Positions 10,674 through 20,284 of a stretch of DNA of 64,000 nucleotides are shown here, in pieces (positions within the stretch are counted from its first letter, which is position 1; each line of letters opens with the position of its first letter). The translations under genes were made by a program, and so were the position numbers. Source of the DNA: Prostheceraeus crozeri. Lineage: Eukaryota; Platyhelminthes; Polycladida; Euryleptidae. The stretch lies in the NCBI GenBank assembly GCA_907163375.1, contig CAJQUW010001652.1, positions 53,765 through 117,764 on the forward strand, read 5' to 3'. Under the pieces are notes generated by a model that ran no database searches, had not been told where the DNA came from, and saw only the letters and a list, made by a program, of their open reading frames with translations.

Positions 10674-11980
10674 CTTTCTTTTCATAGTTCATTGTTGAGG
10701 CTACTGTTGAAATCACAGAATTAAATATTTTGTTTATCTGCGTCGGTTTGCTAGAAGTGTGATTAATTCGAAATCGCCGGCACATTCAGTGGGCAAAAAG
10801 GAATTCCTAATACCTTACAGAGATAGGAAAAAAGGTCGTGCGTTGCTTGCGGATAAATGTGAGTTCAAGCAAAGTGCTTCGATTGCCAAAATTCCTTCAG
10901 ATTCGAAGATTTCAGATCATTGCGCACAAGTTTTCTCCATAATGTTGGCTCATAATGCCGGTCATTATTAAAAAAAGTAGCAGGCCTACGAAAATTAGTT
11001 CACTTGATGATTTCACCATCTTCTCACCATTCCTTACTGCATAGTGCGTACACTGAATCGAATGGTAGCTAGACGATGTATGTTTTGGTGTGTGCGAAAT
11101 GATATCACAACACGCACGCATCTCTCACTGGCTCTGGTGTCCTCTGCTGACAACTTATTGTTTGCCATTTCCAGTAGCAAGCGATACACGAATTATCCAT
11201 TCGAGAAGGAGCAAGTTGTCTAATTCTGTGATGTGCCATTTCGATATTAAGGCTACATATAACCCTTCATTTCTAGGAAACCGAAGCGCGCGCAGATGAA
11301 TCTAATTCTGTGGTTGAAATAGTGATCATAACCCGTATATAGACGTAAATTGTTTTCCACCAATAAATTCTTTCTGATATTCGTTGATTTGTTCTGTTTT
11401 ACGTAATCTTTTCTTCATACTCTCTTCTTCTAATTTTCTAATTCACAGAATCGCTGATTTCTGCCAGAGAATCCGCATAGTCGTTGAAATTTTGTGATGA
11501 AATACACGCAATTCGAAACATGGGCATTGAAAATAGCGCATTTTCACCCTTAATTCGTGTCTTCTTATTTTGGAGAGAACAGATTTGTAAGAAATGATAA
11601 AGCGAAGAAATATTAGTAGGAACGAAACGAATTCGACCACTGATTCGTTGGTCAATTATGTTCTTTCTGTGCATGTGTAGACTTATCAATAACTAAATAA
11701 CGTTTGTCATTACATCTAGTCGGAATAACTTCCGTGGCATTCACCGACGCGTTTTGGAGACTGAAGTCTTCAGATCCATTCCATTCATCAATATCCTTCG
11801 TATGATAAAGCAGCTGTATCTGAATTCTTTACTGAAATCTGTTCCAAAATAAGCTTGTCAAAATTTGAATCTGTGTTTACTAACAAATAAAATAGATATA
11901 TCTACATGTATTTTGGAAGTTATCAGCATTGGTTTGTCTATCCTGATACTTCTTCAAGCACAATATACTTTCTTTTTCAG

Positions 11981-12175
11981 ATTGTCGACTACAAGACTGG
12001 AAGTTACACCGTCTGGCGTTTGAAATCACCAGTTCCCGATTCTAAGAAGGCAGTTACTGATTTCAGCATCATGTTTAGAACCCGCCGAACATTTGGTACA
12101 ATACTTTACTTGATGGGTAGGAATTTATTTCGTAATCAAAGCTTGGAACTTCGATTACATAATTCTCAAGTAGTG
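11981..12175 (+). CDS. CadN: Classical cadherin exon: first half of the membrane-proximal laminin-G domain
   Basis: Internal exon of 65 codons between TCTTTTTCAG (11971-11980) and GTG|GTGAGT (12175/12176), phase 0 at both ends. It encodes the start of a laminin-G domain: FSIMFRTRRTFGTILYLMG matches the family's F.F+T....G.L.Y.G, followed by a SLELRLHNSQVV strand. The next exon continues the domain without a gap (LTVNIGDFSYKD...). The protein part is extracellular. The reading frame is open upstream of the acceptor back to 11906, but the pyrimidine tract and AG at 11971-11980 and the domain start both support the exon boundary used here. Confidence 0.88.
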
Positions 12176-12595
12176 GTGAGTTCATTTCCCATTATGTCGC
12201 GTTCTAGATCATGTGTATTGAATCAGGGACAGATGTACCCGGTATCGCATCGCAGCCTAGTTGTGAAGCAAGCTCGAAAGTTCGTCACCAGAGGCTGAGG
12301 TGCAGCCGAAAATCCGTTAAACTGAGTATCTTAGTACCATAATATTCTTGTAGTGAATGTGATATGAAATTTCATTGTTGAAAGCGGAAACGAATTTGAT
12401 TATGCTGGATTCAAATTAGCTTGTGATAAATGATTGGCACTTAACGGGTTTTCGCTAAGTTTTCTTCTAGGTAAAGAAGAAATTCACCCACTGAAATTGT
12501 ATCCAAAAGTATTCCCTAGTGGGCCTAGGATGAGGTTTGGGAAAGTTCAAATACTTGCTTCAATTCTTGGAAATATCATACAGCAAAATGTCGGT

Positions 12596-12772
12596 AATAG
12601 CACTGTTCGTCGGTGCCATCATTATTGGAAGTTACCGCAATGAAGTGAGCAACATGTGTCTAACTGATAGTAGCGAGCACTGTTCGTCACAACCATCATG
12701 ATCGGAGGTACCGTTAGCGAAGTGAGAAACATGTGTCTAACTGACAATAGCGAGCAATGTTCGTCATGAATA
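12596..12772. repeat. 77-bp tandem repeat, about 2.3 copies
   Basis: The motif TGTTCGTC recurs at 12604, 12681 and 12758, giving a spacing of 77 bp both times. Each is followed (the last one only partly) by related sequence including GAAGTGAG and AACATGTGTCTAACTGA. Copies differ at several positions. It lies directly before the Penelope-like remnant and may belong to that element's 5' junction or be an unrelated minisatellite. Confidence 0.7.
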
Positions 12773-12887
12773 CAGATATACTTGCAAAAACTCCAATGAT
12801 AGGATAATGAAACAATGGCTGCTCGTCATTGTCAGTTAAAGGCGTGTAGAAATTTGGAAACTTGTCAGTTATAGAGAGAAGCGCTTT

Positions 12888-13190
12888 AAATGTTGTGATA
12901 TACTCATTGCGGGTAGAACCATAAAGTTTCCTAATTATCCTATAATGGAATCTTTTATAGTTAATAGAAATATTTCGTGTCTCTCCTCTAACATCATTTA
13001 TAAGTTAGATTGCGTTGGCTGCCGCGAATATTACATAGGATAATCAGGTGACTTATTTAGAAAGTGATTTACTGTCCATATGCAGCAGATATGTAATGAG
13101 AACTATGCTGCATTAAATATCAGCAAGTATATTGATGTGAGGTCATGGATTTCTCGCTGTTCCATTTTATCAGCTTCCTCCATATGCCTC
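12888..13190 (+). mobile_element. Penelope-like retroelement remnant (GIY-YIG endonuclease part)
   Basis: The + strand translation shows CCDILIAGRTIKFPNYP, then ISCLSSNIIYKLDCVGCREY and YIG, followed by an SGDLFRKRFTVHMQQ segment. This is the order of the GIY-YIG endonuclease domain that ends Penelope-like retroelement proteins (CS.C....., NVIY.I.C..C...YIG, G.L..R...H). The reverse transcriptase that should precede it is not visible, so the copy is 5'-truncated and broken, with several breaks. It looks old. The hammerhead motif 240 bp downstream may be part of the same element's terminal region. Confidence 0.6.
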
Positions 13191-13431
13191 TCGACTGGAT
13201 AGGATCTCTAAGGAAGCCATTTTTATTTTTTTTGAATGATGTTTGAATTTTGAGTAATTTTGTGGTGTAGTACCTAGATTATTTGTATTCAGTTTGCCTG
13301 GAAAAGCCAAGATACTTGAAGAAATCGATCGGCAATAAATTGATTGATAATCTAGTGGTCATTTTGTCTTTTGAATATGCAACTCAAGTAACCTGGCAAT
13401 TGGTAAATTAGTAAATCTTCTACAGATGTAG

Positions 13432-13481
13432 CCACCACGAGACATGTTTCGGCCTGATGGGCCTCATCAGTCTTGTGTAGG
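13432..13481 (-). ncRNA. Hammerhead ribozyme motif, type I, short stem III
   Basis: On the minus strand the core reads CTGATGA (13464-13470), then stem II GGCC / loop CATCA / GGCC (13451-13463, four perfect pairs), then GAAA (13447-13450), then CATGTC (13441-13446). The conserved core bases C3-A9 and G12-A14 are all present, and the cleavage site would follow the C at 13441 (GTC). Stem III is the very short palindrome ACATGT, as in the minimal animal hammerheads thought to work as dimers. Stem I pairs GA with TC, then a bulged AA, then CAC with GTG, between 13471-13481 and 13432-13440. Such motifs are known in Penelope-like elements and retrotransposed repeats. Activity is inferred from structure only. 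Confidence 0.8.
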
Positions 13482-14074
13482 TTCGACCCAGCGACGTTGG
13501 AGCTAGATAGAGGACGTGCACGTATACCCTCCAACCTTGTGTTTGAGGGTGTGCTTGCTCGTCGGTTGGATGTCTTTTTCAAAAGCTAGGATGAGTCAAG
13601 TCAGAAGATTGCTTTTTTCACGTTGAAATTTATGTAGTTTCTAAGTGTGATTACTAACCCAGAGTTGCCCAAGTAGCACCGAGAGGGAGCATGAATTGTG
13701 CTGATGGAGCGGCGTGCAGCATTCTATTCATCTAGATTGATCAAAATTATCAAACTGTTCCTAAAGTTTACTCGGGGATTAATTTATTTGTGGAGAAACT
13801 TACGGAATTACCAGCTAATTGCGTGCGTAAAATAGCGGAACTGATGTATGCAACTGAAATGAAGATGAAGAGCCCATGAACTACTGGTAGCGCATGCACG
13901 AGAATTAACAATGAGATTGAGAACATGGAATTCAGACGAAAATCTTAAATTTTTGATTCTGCTATGTTATTTATTAGCATAGGCTTTTGCCTTCTATTAC
14001 CGTTCAAATATTGATAGTACAGAAAATGTTTTCTTCGTTATCTGATGTTATTAATTTTATTCTATCGTTTTCAG

Positions 14075-14804
14075 CTTACTGTTAACATCGGTGACTTCTC
14101 ATACAAAGACATCACAGTACCGAACAAGAACGTTTCTGATGGAGCCTGGCACATGGTACAAGTTAGCCGTTATCTAAATTCCTTCGAGATGCTTCTGGAT
14201 GGTGGAGATGCTAACAATTATGTGTACTATGAAGGGGATATCTCATCTCCGTATAACTACATGAAATTGAATCAATTCATCGTGTCTGGCCTGCGTTTTA
14301 AGCTGAAAACTGACACGACTTACGAATTCGATTATCATTATAATGATTTGAATGATGCTTGTTTGACGGATATGAGATTGAATGGTGGATGGATACCATT
14401 TCAAAAAGCAGATCAAACTGTAGCGGGAGCTACTGCAGATGTCTACAGAACTGTAAATCGAGGTGATGGTTGTCCAAACACGAATGTGTGTCCTGTCGGA
14501 AATACTTGCGTGGCTCCTTTAGTCTGTTTGGCGACCATTTGGAGACCTCTTACTATTCCATCGTGCAGTTGCCCAGTTGGATTCACATTCTTAGCCAATC
14601 TCTGTATTCCTTTGGGTGTTTGCAGCCCTAATCCTTGTATCCGTGGGACGTGCTCTGTTACGACAGCATTCACGTGGGGATATAGATGTACATGCCCACC
14701 ATTTTATAGGGGACAAAGATGCGAGATATTTGCAGGAGCTGCAACGGCTAGTCTAGATGCTGGCATTATCGCATTGATCGTTATAGTTATTCTTCTCATC
14801 ATAA
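14075..14804 (+). CDS. CadN: Classical cadherin exon: laminin-G, two EGF-like domains, start of membrane helix
   Basis: Exon of 243 codons plus one base, from CGTTTTCAG (ending 14074) to ATAA|GTAAGT (14804/14805), entering in phase 0 and leaving in phase 1. Residues 1 to about 115 finish the laminin-G domain (DGAWHMVQVSRYLNSFEMLL, later CLTDMRLNGGWIPF). An atypical EGF-like unit then runs from GDGCPNTNVCPVGNTC to LANLC, and a second one from CSPNPC to CPPFYRGQRCE. The last residues, AGIIALIVIVILLI, begin the transmembrane helix, which the next exon completes. The order LamG-EGF-EGF-TM, the GCP.....C start and the G..CE end agree with the membrane-proximal part of Drosophila CadN as I recall it. 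This part lies outside the cell and links the cadherin repeats to the membrane. Confidence 0.93.
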
Positions 14805-15545
14805 GTAAGTGACCATTATGATATTGCGTGACATTATAAGTATGCTTCTTATGTCTTTCTTTCTCAATTTATGTGAAAAATATGAATGACTTTCGAAAAC
14901 ATTGTGCAGCCACGTAATAAAATTTTAGGCCGAATCATGATGTCAACAAGAACTAGTCATCGAACTACTCTATTTATAACTGTATGTGCGCATTTCTAAT
15001 GTTTGTTTGGAACCATGCATGTTTGGTAAAGGCGTAGTAAGTAAATGAAAGAGAATAATTTGGAGGTGACGTGCAAGCGCTATCACTCGCTGTTAACGCA
15101 TTAGAATTTAACGTTGTAAATCAACCAAATAAGTATGATTCAACATTATTCTCAGCTCCCTACTTGACATTTTAAAATGAAATAATTTCTGAATTGAAGG
15201 AAATAAAAGCGCATATCATTATTAAGTAGTCTGGGTTGACTTTGGTACGTCTTGACGCGCGTTCACATTGTTTCTCCACGCCGTCAACCTTCTGCTCGGA
15301 CTCACTAATTTTTCTTTAGCTACTCTGGGTCTTACTAGCAATGAATTACCAAGTCTCACGCTTATATTTTCGAAAAATACGGTATTTTTGCAAAGTATTG
15401 GAAAGACACGATGCAATGTCTGTCTCTTTTTGAGATTTACTATTATTCATGCGAATATTTGTAGACGGGTGATGCTCGCTTTCGAATCACCAATATATAT
15501 AGGTGTGTGTATCCCACAACGTTTCAATTCTTTTTATGTTTTCAG
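14805..15545 (+). other. Cadherin intron (741 bp) splitting the membrane helix
   Basis: Phase-1 intron from GTAAGT to ATGTTTTCAG. The split codon A|TT gives Ile inside the transmembrane helix. No repeats or genes are seen in it. Confidence 0.85.
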
Positions 15546-15752
15546 TTGCCATACTTTTGTATTGCTTTTGTGTACGATACCGCAGACGTGGTGACAAGTT
15601 ATTGGATTATCCTGATGAAGACACAAGAGAAAATGTATGTCATTACGATGAAGAAGGAGCTGGCGAAGAGGACCACGGCGGTTACGACTTAACTCATTTG
15701 AGGAAACCTATTCATGATGATATTACTCCAACAAATGTGCGACCTGTAAAGA
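15546..15752 (+). CDS. CadN: Classical cadherin exon: end of membrane helix and p120-catenin-binding segment
   Basis: Exon of 207 bases from TTTTCAG (ending 15545) to AAGA|GTAAGT (15752/15753), phase 1 at both ends. It completes the transmembrane helix (IAILLYCFCV), gives a basic stop-transfer run (RYRRRGDK), and then encodes the juxtamembrane signature DTRENVCHYDEEGAGEED followed by YDLTHLRKPI. This block is diagnostic of classical cadherins: E-cadherin has D.RDNV..YDEEGGGEED and CadN has D.RENI..YDDEGGGEDD. It is the p120/delta-catenin binding core on the cytoplasmic side. The beta-catenin-binding tail (family ends with a YDYL..WG.+F..LA..Y-like motif) is absent from this exon. It should be on a following exon in phase 1, which is not found before the satellite begins. 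An alternative is a gene truncated by the repeat. Confidence 0.95.
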
Positions 15753-16148
15753 GTAAGTTTATGATTATTGATGCAACTACTGCTTGACATGATCTGCTAT
15801 GATTTTAATGATGCGTATTTCTCCAGCTAGACGGTTAAACCCATGTAAACCCATGTAACCCATGCAATAATACAGAATACGCACATGTCATATAGTGATA
15901 TAACAAAGATTATGCTAGCTTGATAGAAAAACTTGTCAATGCAATAATAATATGTGCATAATAATAATAATTTAAAGAGGACCTTCAAAAATATCGAGAT
16001 TAACTTTACCTTGTGGCACTGTCTACTGTCACGTGGAGTGTGATATTTTCAATCTTACAAAATGATTCAGTTTGTCTCATTGCTGTAGGTTCTGGAAAGT
16101 GAAAGCTACTGTAGTATACTTGAATGTGCTGGTACATGAAAAGAACTA

Positions 16149-17390
16149 CAGTCTCTTGCAAAAGTTTAAGAACACTACAGATTCTGCAGAACATTGAAAC
16201 ACTTGCAACATGCTTTCGGTTGAAGAGCACTGCAAGACAAAATCGGTTTGCTGAGGCTGCATAGACGCTTTTAACAAAGAAATCGGTTCTATTTGCAGCT
16301 CTGAAGTCTCGTGGGATGTCCTAGAATATTTTTAGTAGCATAAATTATAACTAATAAAGGTCTCATTCGTTGTTCAACACCTGTGTGATGGGTCGAAGAC
16401 AGTCTATTCCTCCTACAATGCGAGCCCAAGCCGCAATATTAGCCGAAAGTGGCATGAATCAATGCCAAATAGCAGTGCAGATGGGCATTTCTGTCCTCAG
16501 TCAAGTTAGTAATTTAAACGTCTCGGACTGACTCATTCAACGGTTTACCAAGAGTGATAAAGAAACATTCAATGTCGTTGCCGGAGATCAAAAGAGAACT
16601 GAATTTGACTGGATTCAAAGCGTCGGCATCCACGCTTTCGAGAAGACTCAGTCAGAATCTTGGTCTCAAGAATTACAGACCAGCAAAAAACAAAGCTCAC
16701 TGCAAGAATGACGAAACCTCGATTAGAATTTGCTAAACGCTACAGTCACTATACTCAGTGGAAGATTGGGAAAGAGTAATGTGGACAGATTAATCGACAT
16801 TCGAACAATTTGGTAGCGGTGTGAAACATCAGAATACCACCAAAGACAAAGCACCATCCAGGGTAGGCTACGTGGTTCAGACTGTGCATGTAGCTACCTA
16901 CTGAAACAGATGGTTTGGGGCTCAATGTCAGCAAAAGGTCGCGCTGGCTTATTTTTCCTGCCAGTGGGAATGACGATGAGCAGCAGAGCGCACCTCAACG
17001 TTCTTTAAGACAAACTTCGTTTGCAGTATGATTGTCCATAATGCTGTAATACTGATGCATGATGGTGCTCCTAGTCATCATGCCAAAATCGTCTCTGATC
17101 AGTTGCGGTTGAATGCTGTCAATGTTTTCCAGTGACCAGAAGACTGTAATCCTACTCAGAATTTACGGAGTGTAATGAAGGACCATGTATCAGCTATACA
17201 GCCAAAAAATGCAATTGAATAGCAAAACTGTATCATATCAGTCCGGACAACCAAGATTACTCAAGAGTAGTGTGCTGGTTTGGCTCATTCCATGCCTCGT
17301 CGTCTGGAAGCCATTATCAAAAACAAAGGCCATAACAAGGACTCGTTACTGAATTTTAGAGACATAAAACGGGTTAATGATCATTTCCAA
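16149..17390 (+). mobile_element. Tc1-like DNA transposon, 3' end lost at the satellite border
   Basis: The left end CAGTCTCTTGCAAAAGTTTA follows a TA (16147-16148), the typical Tc1/mariner target, and resembles Tc1 terminal repeats. The transposase begins with ATG at 16388 (MGRRQSIPPTMRAQAA) and shows a helix-turn-helix segment, GMNQCQIAVQMGIS. Further blocks are VMWTD (first catalytic Asp, near 16785, directly followed by a stop), a MVWGSMSAKGRAGLF-like block, HDGAPSHHA (second Asp, near 17060) and an NPTQNLRSVMK block where the family has NP.ENLW. The third catalytic Glu is therefore Gln here. It ends with AHSMPRRLEAIIKNKGHNK. Stops and frame changes make it dead. The right inverted repeat is missing because satellite-like sequence begins at about 17387. 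Confidence 0.82.
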
Positions 17391-17460
17391 AAGAGCCAAA
17401 AATGATCCAAAAAAGTCAAAATCACAAAAGAGCCAAAAAAGCCACAGAATGAAACTGATT
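17387..17460. repeat. Degenerate left edge of the satellite
   Basis: Here CCAAAA(A/G)AGCC-like units recur at short, irregular spacing (about 17387, 17407, 17432, 17463) before the first regular monomer. One segment, GCCACAGAAT at 17441-17450, replaces the consensus GCCAAAATATTCTGCG and is about 10 bp shorter overall. This is the usual decay at an array border, or a remnant of a shorter ancestral unit. Confidence 0.65.
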
Positions 17461-18223
17461 GCCCAAAAAAGCCAAACTTAAGCTCAGCACACCAGTCTCC
17501 ATCCACACTATCAGTTTCACTACCATAGCTATCGATGCCACTCCTCCACAGCTATTCAAATCCACAAAATCAGTCCACATTTCCATACTCAAATCCAAAA
17601 AAGCCAAAATATTCTGCGCTACTGCACCGATTACCCAAAAAAGACAAACTTAAACTCACAACACCAGTCTCCATCCACACTATCAGTTTCAATAGCATAG
17701 CTATCGATGCCACTCCTCCACAGCTATTCAAATCCACAAAATCAGTCCACATTTCCATACTCAAATCCAAAAAAGCCAACATATTCTGCGCTACTGCACC
17801 GATTGCACAAAATAGCCAAACTTAAGCTCACAACACCAGTCTCCATCCACACTATCAGTTTCACTAGCATAGCTATCGATGCCACTCCTCCACAGCTATT
17901 CAAATCCACAAAATCAGTCCACATTTCCATACTCAAATCCAAAAAAGCCAAAATATTCTGCGCTACTGCACCGATTACCCAAAAAAGCCAAACTTAAGCT
18001 CACAACACCAGTCTCCATCCACACTATCAGTTTCACTACCATAGCTATCGATGCGCACTCCTCCACAGCTATTGAAATCCACAAAATCAGTCCACATTTC
18101 CATACTCAAATCCAAAAAAGCCAAAATATTCTGCGCTACTGCACCGATTACCCAAAAAAGCCAAACTTAAGCTCACAACACCAGTCTCCATCCACACTAT
18201 CAGTTTCACTAGCATAGCTATCG

Positions 18224-20284
18224 ATGCCACTCCTCCACAGCTATTCAAATCCACAAAATCAGTCCACATTTCCATACTCAAATCCAAAAAAGCCAAAATA
18301 TTCTGCGCTACTGCACCGATTACCCAAAAAAGCCAAACTTAAGCTCACAACACCAGTGTCCATCCACACTATCAGTTTCACTACCATAGCTATCGATGGC
18401 ACTCCTCCACAGCTATTCAAATCCACAAAATCAGTCCACATTTCCATACTCAAATCCAAAAAAGCCAAAATATTCTGCGCTACTGCACCGAATACACAAA
18501 AAAGCCAAACTTAAGCTCACAACACCAGTCTCCATCCACACTATCAGTTTCACTACCATAGCTATCGATGCCACTCCTCCACAGCTATTCAAATCCACAA
18601 AATCAGTCCACATTTCCATACTCAAATCCAAAAAAGCCAAAATATTCTGGGCTACTGCACCGATTACCCAAAAAAGCCGAACTTAAGCTCACAACACCAG
18701 TCTCCATCCACACTATCAGTTTCACTACCATAGCTATCGATGCCACTCCTCCACAGCTATTCAAATCCACAAAATCAGTCCACATTTCCATACTTAAATC
18801 CAAAAAAGCCAAAATATTCTGCGCTACTGCACCGATTACCCAAAAAAGCCAAACGTAAGCTCACAACACCAGTCTCCATCCACACTATCAGTTTCACTAC
18901 CATAGCTATCGATGCCACTCCTCCACAGCTATTCAAATCCACAAAATCAGTCCACATTTCCATACTCAAATCCAAAAAAGCCAAAATATTCTGCGCTACT
19001 GCACCGAATACACAAAAAAGCCAAACTTAAGCTCAGAACACCAGTGTCCATCCACACTATCAGTTTCACTACCATAGCTATCGATGCCACTCCTCCACAG
19101 CTATTCAAATCCACAAAATCAGTCCACATTTCCATACTCATCCAAAAAAGCCAAAATATTCTGCGCTACTGCACCGAATACACAAAAAAGCCAAACTTAA
19201 GCTCACAACACCAGTCTCCATCCACACTATCAGTTTCACTAGCATAGCTATCGATGCCACTCCTCCACAGCTATTCAAATCCACAAAATCAGTCCACATT
19301 TCCATACTCAAATCCAAAAAAGCCAAAATATTCTGCGCTACTGCACCGATTACCCAAAAAAGCCAAACTTAAGCTCACAACACCAGTGTCCATCCACACT
19401 ATCAGTTTCACTACCATAGCTATCGATGGCACTCCTCCACAGCTATTCAAATCCACAAAATCAGTCCACATTTCCATACTCAAATCCAAAAAAGCCAAAA
19501 TATTCTGCGCTACTGCACCGAATACACAAAAAACCAAACTTAAGCTCACAACACCAGTCTCCATCCACACTATCAGTTTCACTACCATAGCTATCGATGC
19601 CACTCCTCCACAGCTATTCAAATCCACAAAATCAGTCCACATTTCCATACTCAAATCCAAAAAAGCCAAAATATTCTGGGCTACTGCACCGATTACCCAA
19701 AAAAGCCGAACTTAAGCTCACAACACCAGTCTCCATCCACACTATCAGTTTCACTAGCATAGCTATCGATGCCACTCCTCCACAGCTATTCAAATCCACA
19801 AAATCAGTCCACATTTCCATACTTAAATCCAAAAAAGCCAAAATATTCTGCGCTACTGCACCGATTACCCAAAAAAGCCAAACGTAAGCTCACAACACCA
19901 GTCTCCATCCACACTATCAGTTTCACTACCATAGCTATCGATGCCACTCCTCCACAGCTATTCAAATCCACAAAATCAGTCCACATTTCCATACTCAAAT
20001 CCAAAAAAGCCAAAATATTCTGCGCTACTGCACCGAATACACAAAAAAGCCAAACGTAAGCTCACAACACCAGTCTCCATCCACACTATCAGTTTCACTA
20101 CCATAGCTATCGATGCCACTCCTCCACAGCTATTCAAATCCACAAAATCAGTCCACATTTCCATACTCAAATCCAAAAAAGCCAAAATATTCTGCGCTAC
20201 TGCACCGAATACACAAAAAAGCCAAACGTAAGCTCACAACACCAGTGTCCATCCACACTATCAGTTTCACTACCATAGCTATCG
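18224..20284 (+). repeat. Six-monomer higher-order repeat, two copies
   Basis: Variant monomers recur with a spacing of about 1,029-1,030 bp. Units marked by GATGGCAC (18224 and 19254), by CTGGGCTACTG plus GCCGAAC (18568 and 19597), by ACTTAAATCC plus AAACGTAAG (18740 and 19769), and by GAATACAC (18912 and 19941) keep the same order. This indicates duplication of a block of six monomers. The match is by eye and not perfect. Confidence 0.7.

Larger units (their letters stand above)
6685..11980 (+). other. Cadherin intron (5.3 kb) holding a complete hAT insertion
   Basis: Phase-0 intron between the EGF exon and the second laminin-G exon, from GTAAGA to TTTTTCAG. It contains an (AAT)n run at 7005-7024 that could be the tail of a LINE or SINE lying on the minus strand, and the 2.7-kb hAT transposon at 7949-10673. 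The stretches 7025-7940 and 10682-11970 are AT-rich, with no gene, RNA or repeat I can support. Confidence 0.75.
12176..14074 (+). other. Cadherin intron (1.9 kb) with Penelope-like and ribozyme remnants
   Basis: Phase-0 intron from GTGAGT to TTTTCAG that splits the laminin-G domain. It holds the 77-bp tandem repeat, the GIY-YIG remnant and the hammerhead motif listed separately. Nothing else is supported in 12176-12595 or 13600-14060. Confidence 0.75.

Noticed and set aside
13352-13582. 76-codon open frame on the minus strand
   Set aside because: It overlaps the hammerhead motif, whose bases explain its conservation, and the residues match no known domain.
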